From: Raphanus sativus
Taxonomy: Eukaryota > Streptophyta > Magnoliopsida > Brassicales > Brassicaceae
Assembly: GCF_000801105.2 (NCBI RefSeq)
Contig: NC_079511.1
Location: 17,197,792 to 17,261,791 of the forward strand
DNA: 64,000 nt
Direction of reading: 5' to 3'
The notes under the pieces are model-generated. The model saw only the letters and a program-made list of their open reading frames with translations. It searched no databases and had not been told where the DNA came from. A program made the position numbers and the translations under genes. This document shows, one piece after another, positions 1-9,855 of this stretch; positions within the stretch are counted from its first letter, which is position 1, and every line of letters begins with the position of its first letter.

Positions 1-478
1 TTTCCGTAGCTCACTCCCTATAGCGACCCAGCTTTTCTGTAGCTCACTCCCTATAGTGAGTGAGCTTGTAGCGAGTGAGCTTGTAGTGAGTGAGCTTGTA
101 TCGAGCGAGCTCTTGGTATTGAGCGAGTTTTGTATTGACCGAGGTTGTTCTGCGAATTGAAGTTTTTGTTTCGAGAAACCGTTGTCCGAGTATTCAAGCT
201 TCAGTTTTACGACAAGAACATGATCTTGTCGAAAAGTTCTTCGTAGAGATTTGAATGCTTGGATACCTTTCGCAAAGACACCGTCGACAATTTTTACGAA
301 TGATTTGATACTAACTTCGTCGTCAATACGAACCATTGGAGCTTGTTTCGACGCTGCGGACAAATCTATTCAAGAATTTTATCGTAAAAATTAGTTTTGA
401 GTAATTTTTACGGGAATTATCTTTTTCGCGAAATATGTTCGAACGTTAATTTCGTTGTGACCGTTTTTGACCCCAACA
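1..478 (-). repeat. 3' LTR of G, partial
   Basis: Matches the end of the LTR at 6747-8961. It contains the same GAGTGAGCTTGTAGC array, but with about three units where the other LTR has about nine. It ends in CCCCAACA, the inverted partner of the LTR start TGTTGGGG. The rest lies left of the window. Confidence 0.9.
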
Positions 479-491
479 GTTAGCCCCCAGC
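479..491 (-). promoter_or_regulatory. Polypurine tract of G
   Basis: Directly inside the 3' LTR the minus strand reads CTGGGGGCTAAC, the same type of G-rich tract as in F (GGGGGGCTAAC at 61866-61877). It would prime plus-strand DNA synthesis. Confidence 0.75.
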
Positions 492-642
492 CCGTTAGAA
501 CCGCGGATCGTAGATGTGAGGTTCTAGCATGCGATAAGACAAGTTAGTCAAGTTAGGCGGAATTAACGGTTGAAAATGTCCGTTGAAAGTTGTACGTTCA
601 TTCTAAGAAAAGTGGAATCTTATAAGATTGGGGCTGCGCTTG
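492..642. other. Non-coding stretch between PPT and conserved module in G
   Basis: No ORF or repeat of note. In the related element F the equivalent position, just inside the 3' LTR, holds a 1.2-kb antisense ORF that G lacks. Confidence 0.5.
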
Positions 643-648
643 ATGAAA

Positions 649-698
649 GCTGCCTACGTACCCTTTGTCAAAAGGGATCAAGCCATTCGTAGTTCGTC
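649..698 (-). other. Conserved TACGTAGGCA hairpin module (G copy)
   Basis: On the minus strand: GAACTACG, then GGCTTGATC, then a perfect hairpin CCCTTT-TGAC-AAAGGG, then TACGTAGGCAGC. The same order of blocks is found at 19218, 29419, 37096, 45910, 56249 and 63547. Function unknown. Confidence 0.7.
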
Positions 699-699
699 T

Positions 700-3159
700 T
701 GGAGTTAAGATTCTTATGAACTGTTTTCCAGTGAGACTTTATCGTCTAATTATTTCGAGCATGTTGCTGTCGATGGTATTTCGTATTGGACCTTTGTCGG
801 CCGCAAGAGTAGCCTCGGAGGCTGTTTATTTTGGCCAAGTTTGGCCTGTAAAAAATATTTTACTCAAATCTATAAAATCGTGGTTTTTATAAATCGAGAG
901 AACTTCCATTTATCGAAGTTAGAGGGACAGGGTGTGAGTTGTCGTCTCATTCCTGCCTCTCCGATGATCACCGTATCCATCGATTGTACAAAGCGAGATT
1001 TTTCGCGGTCTACTGATTTACGCGAAGGTTCGTGAAACTGATAGACTTAAGTAAAGAGACAAGTTTTGGGATCTCGTATCGGGTGTTGATACTATGTCTG
1101 TGAGATGTTAAGTACCAGAAAGGCTGGGTTTAGGGCAAGATCTAGGTTTACTTTCGGACTGAGGCTTTGCGATGACAAATCGGCTTTCGTTTTGTCTGTT
1201 TGCGATTTTAACCTGACTCGTACCGTTTTAAAATCCGCGAAGTGTTATCGGCTTATTATGATTTGTCTCGATACGAGTCGGAGCTACTTCCTTTACGAAG
1301 CACTCAAACAAAATTTTGGTTTTCTTGTATAGCGGGCTATTGTATCCTGGTCGGATGTAAGAGAGCCTACCCTTAGGTGGCTTGTCTGTTTAGGATGTTA
1401 CAGTTCGTTTGTTGTGATCAGCAACAACGATATGATGCCGTTTAGAAGGCGTATGAAATTTCGGTCGAAAAATGTTCATTCGAGCATGAAGCGACGTCTC
1501 ATAATGCTGCGACTTTATTTTTCTTATGCCATAAGAAGGTTTATGGGTTTTCGCTTATGATTTGATTTATATTTTCGTCAAGTGCAAAGGGTAGAATTCG
1601 AGTAGTCACTTCGGATTTTGATTTTGTCGATTGGTCCTTATGCTATTTTTTAGCGAGCGTTTTTAGGTGTAAGCGATGAGAGACATGTGTCCGGATGTGA
1701 TAATCGTTTTGTGGATATTGGATCCGTTGTCGTAGCCGTTTAGTATTTGGCGAATTGTTTTGAGTATGTTGGACCGAAGGGTCGTGTAAATTTACCAGGG
1801 AGAAGCGTCTAACTTCACTGTGTTTCGTGAAGTGTTGGCCTTCCAGAACTTTTTTTTTGAATTTTTAAGAATGACTCGTCTAGCTCTAGGAGCTTTGTTA
1901 CGAGTGTTTCTTTTTATGCCGCGTTATTGGGGCGTATAGAACTTAATCGATTGATGATAAGTTTACATCTTCTGTTAACCATATGGTTGTTATGACTGAG
2001 TTTCGTTACGAAGAATTCATTCCGATTATGGGTTATACGACAAACTGCTTGCATAATAGTCACTTGGCGTTTCACGACAACTCGTGGATTGTCAATTAGC
2101 CATTAGCCGTTTAAGCGGTTGGAGCGGTGATCGCTCAGTAGTTTTGGATTGGCATGGAGGCTAGGTGCAGCCGTATAGCCAGGGAATTTGTTGGTAAAGG
2201 ATCGTCGTAGAATATGTGCGGATTGGGTTGTAGGGTCATTTCCTGCTTGGACGTAGCCGAGGGTAGTAAAGGCAGGAATCGACAACCTTATGGAGCAAAA
2301 ATTATCTACGACTGATATCCATTGGATCCGTTATTTTATTTTACGAAAGAAAACGGGTTAACCGTTCTTTCGAAGGTTTTTCTTTCTTTAGGGAGCAGGA
2401 CGAGTGTGCCTTAGAATGCGTGGCGATCGTTTCTCGGTTTTCGAGAGACTAGATCGGTTTGCAAGTTCTGCCTGGAAAGTCAAGGAAAAATGGAACAAGA
2501 CTGGAAATTTTGCCTAAGACTTAGCTTGCTAGATTATCGCACCTAGGTTCTAAGTTCCCTAAATTCTACGGCAATTTTCAAGACGTTTCGTTCCTTTCCT
2601 ACCAAAAAATTAAAACCTTGACGGAATTTTTAGTCGGACATACCTTAGTCCCATTGATGATTCAAGATTGCCCCTTCTTCCTTCTTCTTCTCCTCTGACT
2701 TTATCGAAAGTTTATTATGCGTTTAGGAATGGCCACTTTCGATTCAACGTCAAAGGACTTCGAGAAGTAAGTTACCAAATTTGATATGAATTGGTTATCG
2801 AGAATATCGGAATGAGGAAGGGATATCAATGTCCAAGTTCGTCCTCGTTTCTTCGTATCTCTGGTTTTACCAAATTGACCAGGTGCACTTTGTATATCGT
2901 TGAAAAGTCTATCAACGTTATGAAATAGATGCTTTCGACTCAACGTGGCAGAATCTGGTAAAATCACATTGTGTTTTATGCATCGAAGGAATTTTACGAA
3001 ATCGTTGAACAAAAGGTAGGAGAAGCAGACAAAGAGGGGCGTTTGGGAAAGACGGGTCAATGGACAAGGCGTCACTCGAGTGAGGCTCTCAGTTCGTCAG
3101 GCTGTGAGCGAACTGGTTATGTTCCAGATACGATATTGTTTGGCTTTATGAATGATGTT
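700..3159. other. Non-coding internal region of G, conserved in F
   Basis: Only short unconvincing ORFs. Blocks match F in inverse orientation: 905-990 corresponds to about 60290-60360, 1340-1460 to about 59830-59945, and 2480-2590 to about 58240-58330. Homology without a coding frame suggests decayed coding sequence or a structural/packaging role; nothing seen decides which. Confidence 0.6.
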
Positions 3160-3385
3160 TCGTAAAATATGGTCGAGCTTGATCTTACGAAAATTGTTTC
3201 CTAAAGTGCTGTCGAACTTTTTATTTTTCGAGAGTTATTCCACAACTGTTGCCGAGTAAATTTTACGGGAAGTCGTTTCGTAAAACTGTTGTCGAGTTTA
3301 ATTGTACAAAATCCTTCTCGTGAAATATTGTCGAGTATTATTTTACGAAAAATGTTCTGTAAAATGTTATCGAACTTAATATCAG
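3160..3385. repeat. Degenerate ~50-bp TTTTACG/GTAAAA tandem repeat
   Basis: Units of the type TTTTACGnAA..TTCGTAAAAT..TGTCGAG recur about five times. The same repeat, inverted, occurs in F at 57190-57370 and 57800-57880. Confidence 0.6.
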
Positions 3386-4217
3386 AAATCCTTGCTGCGG
3401 TAAGGCGTAATTTTGGTGACTAAACTTAATCATAAACTTTCTCGTTTCCGTAGGATTGACCCGAAGGAGTTTTGAGTAGTTTTTCGAAAGTAAGCTTAGT
3501 AGACAACAGTCGAGAGTCCGCAACGACCGAAATCCTAGGTGTCAGAAAACGTCTTAACAGTGAGGGATATGATCTCTCGTTTTGGCTTTGTTTAGTCTTC
3601 GTCAACCGTTTTAAGTTTCGATTGATTTTATAGAAATCACCCAATTTTTTCGAAACTGGTTGAGAAGGATGGGGAGCTGGTCGGGACAGAGTCGAGACAA
3701 ACTACATTCACAACGGGAGTTGCTCGGAAGAGTTGTTCGGAAGAAGTACGGTAATGGTATCGGTCTTCCGAATGAATTCCTAATTCTCGTATAGTTAAGA
3801 TGATTGGTGTTTTGGAATAACCGTAATCGTTTTATACGATGAATTGCAATCCATTCGTTATCCGGAACTTCCGGGTTTTTCCGTAACTTTCCTGATCGTT
3901 CTCACCAAATGAAATGGGGGTTTTAGATTCACGGTTTTAAGAATTTGCACTACGTGGCTTCGAGCGAGGATGCAGAGTACGTGATTGGACTAGTGTCGGG
4001 ATGGTTTCACGAGGAATCGGCCGCACTCGCTGATCGACCTGTAGCCCGGGGCCTAGGACCGTGACGTCGGTCTGGCCGCCCGGCGCCAGCGAGTGACAGC
4101 AAGCCAAGACAAGTCCCACTTGTTTTCGTCGTAAAATCTTACTGGAAACTCCGATTGAGACGAAACGAAAAGCGTTTCGAAGAGGAATCAAAGGAGAGCA
4201 CAAAGGAGGACTCTTTT
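3386..4217. other. Non-coding G interior
   Basis: No convincing gene. The GC-rich stretch at 4010-4110 is unlike its AT-rich neighbours. Confidence 0.4.
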
Positions 4218-4650
4218 GAGGCCTGAAAGGTCGCTATAGCGAGTGAGGATGTGTCTCAGTCGCTATAGCGAGTGAGGATGTGTCTCAGTCGCTATAGCGA
4301 GTGGAAGGGAGCCAAGACGAGTCCAACTTGTTTTCGTCGTAAAATCTCAACGGAAACTCCGATTGAGACGAAACTAAAAGCGTTTCGAAGAGGAATAAAA
4401 GGAGAACACAAAGGAGGACTGCTTTGAGGACTGACAGGTCGCTATAGCGAGTGTGGATGTCATATCGGTCGCTATAGCGAGTGGAAGGTAGCGAAGACGA
4501 GTCCAACTTGTTTTCGTCGTAAAATCTCAACGAAAACTCCGATTGAGAGGAAACGAAAAGGGTTTCGAAAAGGATTCAAAGGAGAACGCAGAGGAGAACT
4601 CCTCTTGGGGCTGGGTCGCTATAGCGACCAAGCTTGGCTCGCTATAGCGA
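4218..4650. repeat. CGCTATAGCG palindrome array inside G
   Basis: The 10-bp perfect palindrome CGCTATAGCG followed by AGTGAGGATGTG or similar recurs, embedded in about 170-bp higher-order units carrying GTCCAACTTGTTTTCGTCG (two full units at 4305-4530). The same palindrome forms arrays in the LTR of G (7580-7740, 8160-8450). Confidence 0.8.
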
Positions 4651-4916
4651 CCGAACTTGTCTCGGTGCGAGTAACCTAGGGGTTTTCCGCAGTTATTGGG
4701 GGAGCGAGTTTTACTTTTCCGAAAAGTTTTCGGAGAAATCGTCTTGGTCGAATCCTTATGCGCTGATATTTCTCCAACTCTATAATAAGAAAAATTTCAC
4801 AGGGGTAGGAAAGATTTTATCGTTGCCCTTTGTGTTTGGATGGAAAAATCACGAGCTCGATTTAGTGCTCTTACTGTGACGGAAGGTCACGACTAAGTTT
4901 TCGATTTTATTGAACA
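4651..4916. other. Short non-coding spacer of G
   Basis: An 81-codon plus-strand ORF (4634-4879) is present but has no family resemblance and runs against the element; nothing else seen. Confidence 0.4.
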
Positions 4917-6678
4917 CTAAGCGTTTGCATAGTGCGGAGGGTTTTCTGAGTTGCCTTTCTCGATAGGGGATGTTTCGCTAGGATTTTGCCCGGAAGGACG
5001 TTCCTGCGAAGTTCCAGGCCTATCGTGTGGGATCGCAAACTCGAGTCTCCTGCCGTGGAGTTTTGTGGCTCTGATAGTGCTCGAATTACCCAGTAAAGTT
5101 TACTCTCTCAAATAAGAGGTACAGCTGTAGTACTTAGGGATCGAATCACGAAGAGCTAGGGAACCAATTAAATAAAATCTACTAATCAATCCTAGGCAAG
5201 GTTGGTTTATATGATAGAAATGAAAATAACAATTCCTAAAATGAGCAAGGTAGTTGCTCTAACTAACAATATGATGGGTTGTTTAAATGTGATAAAGAGT
5301 GTTAGACATAGGGTTTCTATTCAGGAATGGAGATTATAATCTCTATAAATGCTTTAACAAGTTGCTTGCATGATACTATAGATCTCAGCCGCTTAACTCA
5401 AGTGAAGTATCACTTGTTAAAATATCTAGATCTCTGGCCACACCTTTCGCATGATGACACAGAAAAAGAGTCGGTCGATATCCTTTTGAGATATCAAGCG
5501 ATACACCTTTCGCAGCGCCGATCGATTCACCTGTCCGGATATCGATCGACGGCTTCTAGATCTGCCTAGGCGCGAACCGAATATGACCACAAGGTCTCAA
5601 GGAGGAACTGTCGTTCTTCTCAACGGGAGACAGGCAAGCTCAAATGGATAATTCAAGATAATCAAAGATCCTAGTGATCTATGTTCTAGTTAGCTAATCT
5701 AAAACAAGCATAGAGTGCAATCCATTTGATGAGTATCACAACTTAGCAATTATAGTTTGGAGCTAATCCCACAAACCTATTTAAACCCTAGATCTAACAA
5801 GTATACTACTCAGACATAGCTAGACAATTCATAACAATAGGTAGATGAAAGAATTGCATAGATAGAATAAAGTAGAAATACAAAAGGAGATGAGAAATCT
5901 CTCCAATCTCTCTCAAACAAATAAAACTCTAGTCTCTCTCTCACGCTCTCTGCTTTGAGGGTTGTTAAAAGCTTGCTTCTTTCGAAGGCTCAAGGTTGCC
6001 GTCAAAAGTACTTAGCAGGAGTATTTAAGCATTTCCATTAGGTTAAAAACTCGTCAGGGGCAATCTCGTAATTTGGTGAAGTCTTGGTGAAGTAGTCGGC
6101 TAAACCATTTCGTCCTCGATATCGATCGACAACACTGAATGTGTATCGATCGATTATAATCTTCTAGTACGCGGATCTTCTCATCTACATCGATCGACAA
6201 CTCAAGATGAGTATCGATCGATTATAATCGCAATGTTGACTTCAACTTAGTCTTGAATGGTCAACTCGGGTGTATCATCTCTTGCACTCCAAAATGCTCC
6301 AAAAACATCACTTTCTCACAAAATGCTCCTGAACCTGAAAACATACCTAACAGGCTAGAAAACAGATTAAATATATAATAAAATACTAGTATACCATGGT
6401 TAAAAACGGGTAAAATCCATGGTATATCAGGCTCCGCGAGGGAGGACTGCGCGGGACCCGGCCGTTAGGGTTTGAACCTGTTTGATAAGGGTTCCCACAA
6501 GTTTATCCTGCTCTTCTGACCTCTTTTCGTAGGCGGAAAGCAGCTTCTTGAACTCGTCGAGCGACGCGGCTTTAGCAGGTGCGTTGGCCGCGGAAACATC
6601 CGCTGCTGGAGTGTTCAAGACGTCCTTGGGTGCTCCGTTTAGAGGAGTTTGCAAGTTTGCTGAATCGTCGTTAGTCAT
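4917..6678 (-). pseudogene. Gag-like N-terminal ORF of G, split by a solo LTR
   Basis: Starts with ATG at 6678, about 45 bp inside the primer-binding-like site, the expected place for gag. The first part (6678-6435) is hydrophilic and Ala/Thr-rich, then helical ([18 protein letters not shown]), without a zinc knuckle. The solo LTR at 5072-6429 ends it with a TGA. If the LTR and one copy of the GGCTC duplication are disregarded, the frame stays open on the other side for about 50 codons to a TAG at 4917. The total would be 133 codons, far shorter than a full gag, so the protein was already truncated or is only a leader peptide before the insertion. Assignment to gag rests on position and composition only. 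Confidence 0.5.
5072..6429 (-). mobile_element. Athila-like solo LTR in G
   Basis: A 1358-bp LTR beginning TGATAGTGCTC and ending GGTATATCA, flanked by the perfect 5-bp duplication GGCTC (5067-5071 and 6430-6434). Same length as, and about 2.5 percent different by eye from, the LTR of Athila-like element I at 38603-39960. No internal sequence remains: it arose by LTR-LTR recombination. Orientation inferred from element I. It contains several ATCGATCGA palindromes (6120-6230). Confidence 0.92.
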
Positions 6679-6721
6679 GTCTGGTTGAGCGTGAGCTGGT
6701 CGTGAGTAAGATTGATCCGTA

Positions 6722-6746
6722 CCCCCCCCACCTTCTAACGCTAAAC
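6722..6746 (-). promoter_or_regulatory. Primer-binding-like site of G
   Basis: On the minus strand, immediately after the 5' LTR, the sequence reads TTTAGCGTTAGAAGGTGGGG. F has TTTGGCGCTAGAAGG at the same place (56458). The priming tRNA was not identified. Confidence 0.6.
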
Positions 6747-7124
6747 TGTGGGAACCGAAATTCGCACCGTCAATATTTCATATATTTTAGAAAAGTAGGA
6801 AAAACCCTAATTTCCCAGAGGTCCCGGATTTCTGAGAAACCACACGTCAAGCAATCAGAACACGACAATGACGAGAAATAAATAAAAATCGTAAAAAGAG
6901 AGCAAGAAGGATTTTATTCCGAATCTGCGTATGAGCGTAACAACAACAAGGTAACGTGTTTCGGCTACGAGAGCTGTTGGCCAGATCCCTAGTTCTAATA
7001 CCCGAAGGTGGCTAAACCTAATTGAGTCGCAGCTCGAAAAACAAAAACGGAAAGTTGCCTAAAATGCTCTAAGTGCTAAGTTTGCTCTGAAAAGTGATCC
7101 CTCTATGCCTCTCGCCTTGAACTC

Positions 7125-7134
7125 CTTATATACT
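7125..7134 (-). promoter_or_regulatory. TATA-like box in LTR of G
   Basis: Minus strand AGTATATAAGG; F has AGTATATAAAGG at the corresponding place in its LTR. Likely start region for element transcription. Confidence 0.6.
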
Positions 7135-7569
7135 CCCTCCTAGGTTGGTTTACGCTTCCCATTTTTGCCCTTAAGCCGTCATAGTCGAAAAATGAAAATA
7201 TTCCATTTTTCCGATCTTCATGATTATCTGCGGAAAGTTTCCATTTATCCGCGAAAACTGATGCTTATCCTCCAAGCATAAACCGTCCTAAGGTTTATGG
7301 GTTTCTAAAAAAATCATAAGTGGGCCTCGAATCAAGTTTAGGACCCTTTGGGCCGTCTTTTTAGTTCGAGACGTTTTTACGATTTTTCCGATAAGGTTAA
7401 GTTTCCGCGGTTTTTATCGTAAACCAAACGGATGATTCCATTAGATCGAGAGATCAAGAAACGGATAGTCGCGAGTTGCGGAGAACGGCTATACGGATAG
7501 TCGAGAATGCATAGTTTTACGTCGTATCGTTTCGGAAGGCTTCAGAGGTTTCGGAGAATGATCGATATA

Positions 7570-7745
7570 CGAACGCTCGATCGCTATAGCGACCGAGCCT
7601 TGTTCGTGTAACAGAGCTCGGTCGCTATAGCGATCGAGCTGTAATCGAAGCTCGGTGCTATAGCGACCGAGCGTGGTCTCGTGATCCGTTTGCTATAGCA
7701 ACCAAGCTCTTGTTTGTGATCCGATCGCCATTGCGATCAGGTTTG
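7570..7745. repeat. Palindromic CGATCGCTATAGCGACCGAGC repeats
   Basis: Four to five degenerate units, each centred on GCTATAGC, about 45 bp apart. They could form hairpins in either strand. Confidence 0.7.
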
Positions 7746-7854
7746 TGCCGTGGACTGAGATCCGTTGTCCAAGCGTCTGAAACCATTGCGAAGCTACGAT
7801 GCTCTTAGGATGTTTTTTTGCGGATGTTTGGACCTTTGATAACATTGTTCCGTT

Positions 7855-8050
7855 GATTTAAGAAATCGTTACTTTCCTAAATCGTTGATTTCTTAAGTCG
7901 TTGATTAAGAAATCGTTAATTTCTTAAGTCGTTGATTAAGAAATCGTTGATTTCTTAAGTCGTTGATTAAGAAATCGTTGATTTCTTAAGTCGTTGTTTC
8001 AAGAAATCGTTGATTAAGAAATCGTTGTTTTAAAGAATCGTTGTCTTAAA
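7855..8050. repeat. AAGAAATCGTTGATTTCTTAAG repeats
   Basis: About seven units of roughly 25 bp. Each contains the inverted pair AAGAAATC/GATTTCTT, so the array is both tandem and palindromic. Confidence 0.8.
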
Positions 8051-8159
8051 ACAAGACTTTAAGGAATCTGCCTTGGAATTTCAAAGAGGCCGTTCTCTCA
8101 AACCGTGAGGACCCAGAAAACGATCAAGATATCAAATCGAAGCCCTCGCGGAGACGGGT

Positions 8160-8640
8160 CTGGTGAGCTCGGTCGCAATAGCGACGGAGCTTTTCCTGTC
8201 TGAAAACGGGTCTGGTGAGCATGGGTCACCATGTAGCTCACTCCCTATAGCGACCCAGCTTTTCCGTAGCTCACTCCCTATAGCGACCCAGATTTTCCGT
8301 AGCTCACTCCCTATAGCGACCCAACTTTTCCGTAACTCACTCCCTATAGCGACAGAGCTTTTCCTGTAGCTCACTCCCTGTAGTGACCCAGCTTTTCCGT
8401 AGCTCACTCCCTATAGCTACCCAGCTTTTCTGTAGCTCACTCCCTATAGCGAGTGAGCTTGTAGCGAGTGAGCTTGTAGCGAGTGAGCTTGTAGCGAGTG
8501 AGCTTGTAGCGAGTGAGCTTGTAGCGAGTGAGCTTGTAGCGAGTGAGCTTGTAGCGAGTGAGCTTGTAGTGAGTGAGCTTGTATCGAGCGAGCTCTCGGT
8601 ATTGAGCGAGCTTCGTATTGAGCGAGCTTGTTACGCGGAT
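8160..8640. repeat. Compound LTR array of G
   Basis: First part (8230-8450): about 33-bp units TAGCTCACTCCCTATAGCGA plus CCCAGCTTTTCCG. Second part (8450-8600): 15-bp units GAGTGAGCTTGTAGC, about nine copies. The other LTR of G has about three of the 15-bp units. Confidence 0.9.
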
Positions 8641-8961
8641 TGAAGTCTTTGTTTCGAGAACCCGTTGTCCGAGTATTCAAGCTTCAGTTTTACGACAAGA
8701 ACATGATCTTGTCGAAAAGTTCTTCGTAGAGATTTGAATGCTTGGATACCTTTCGCAAAGACACCGTCGACAATTTTTACGAATGATTTGATACTAACTT
8801 CGTCGTCAATACAAACCATTGGAGCTTGTTTCGACGCTGCGGACAAATCTATTCAAGAATTTTATCGTAAAAATTAGTTTTGAGTAATTTTTACGGGAAT
8901 TATCTTTTTTGAGAAATATTTTCGAACGTTAATTTCGTTGTGACCGTTTTTGACCCCAACA

Positions 8962-9420
8962 AGGACTTAGAGGAAGCGTAGCTTCTTCTTTCCACTTCCT
9001 GACGCTACTACTGGTCCTACGATGTCCATGGACCACCTCATAAATTGGTAAGGAGCGGATATGTTGGATAGCTTTTCCGCAGGTTGGTGTATAATCGGTG
9101 CATGTCTCTGGCATTTGTCGCATCAGGAAGAGTAGACCTCACAGTCTACAATAATGGTAGGCCAGAAATAGCCCTGTCTTTTGATTCGGATAGCTAGAGC
9201 TCTACCACCGGCGTGGTTTCCACAGGAGCCGTCGTGCCTTTTTCTTCATGAGTTTCATAGCAACGAGGCCATGGACGCATTTTAGGTAAGATCCGGAAAC
9301 GCTTCGTTTGTGGAGGGCAGAATTGATTATGCAGTATCTTGCGCTTAATGCTTTGAGTTTTTGAGCCTCCCATTTATTGGGTGGAGTTTTTCCCTCTAGA
9401 ATGTATTGCATGATTGGTAT
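8962..9420 (-). pseudogene. Integrase N-terminal part of copy A
   Basis: The minus strand carries the pre-integrase stretch QYILEGKTPPNKW and the HHCC zinc-finger region, with a frameshift near 9215 inside the finger, followed by the first core residues up to the G insertion. The catalytic core and C-terminus are missing from the window. Confidence 0.75.
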
Positions 9421-9855
9421 TCTCCAGTCCTCTCTCCCTAAAATTTTGTTATGAAGAGACGAGGGAGGTTCCTGTTCGGGACCTGGTGTCGTGGTGCCCC
9501 CGGAGATATTTGTAGGATTAGGCTCCAGCGAGTCTAAATTCTGAGGAATATCTCCAATTTCCTCGTTGTTCTCTGGGGCCTGGATGGTGCCCCAATATGA
9601 GTTTTCAAGAGCGGAGCGGCTTCTACTTTTGACTTTGAAGACGAGTGAGTCTGAGGTCTGGATGGTGCCCCCGGAGGTATTCGTAGGATCTGACTCCAGG
9701 GAGTCTGAATTTTGGGGAATACCTTCGTTTTTGTCATTATTCTCCGTGTTTTGGATCGTGTTCTCGGAGGTATGCTTTTTAAAGCTGCGTATTTTGGTTT
9801 TTGGGAACCAGAATGTTGGGAGAACTTGGGTAGCTACCGTTTCAGGGTAGTTAAC

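Larger units (their letters stand above)
1..8961 (-). mobile_element. Element G: non-autonomous Tat-like LTR retrotransposon, left end outside window
   Basis: Seen: the sequence ending at 478 (..GACCCCAACA) is repeated at 8961, and the right copy begins TGTGGGAACC at 6747, so two LTRs bracket 479-6746. The primer-binding-like site lies left of the right LTR and the purine tract right of the left LTR, so the element reads on the minus strand. The internal 6.3 kb holds a short gag-like ORF, tandem arrays and long non-coding sequence, with no protease, RT or integrase. Known: large pol-less derivatives (LARD-like) are moved by related autonomous elements. G was inserted into integrase of copy A; AGGAC at 8962-8966 is the probable target duplication but its partner lies outside the window. 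Confidence 0.85.
6747..8961 (-). repeat. 5' LTR of G (2215 bp)
   Basis: Begins TGTGGGAACC and ends TGACCCCAACA on the plus strand. Contains a TATA-like box, three repeat arrays and a block of about 90 bp (8065-8155) that matches the LTR of F in the opposite relative orientation. Confidence 0.88.

Noticed and set aside
5327..5569. 80-codon ORF, also at 38858-39100
   Set aside because: It lies inside the Athila-like LTR and runs against the element; shared only because the LTRs are homologous.
6722..6746. tRNA gene candidate near the primer-binding sites
   Set aside because: Only the complement of a possible tRNA 3' end is present; no cloverleaf sequence around it.
8230..8600. CRISPR-like regular repeats
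   Set aside because: Direct tandem units without unique spacers, inside a plant LTR.
8383..8680. ORFs of repeated SELVA or SLQAH pentapeptides on both strands
   Set aside because: Translation of the 15-bp LTR array.
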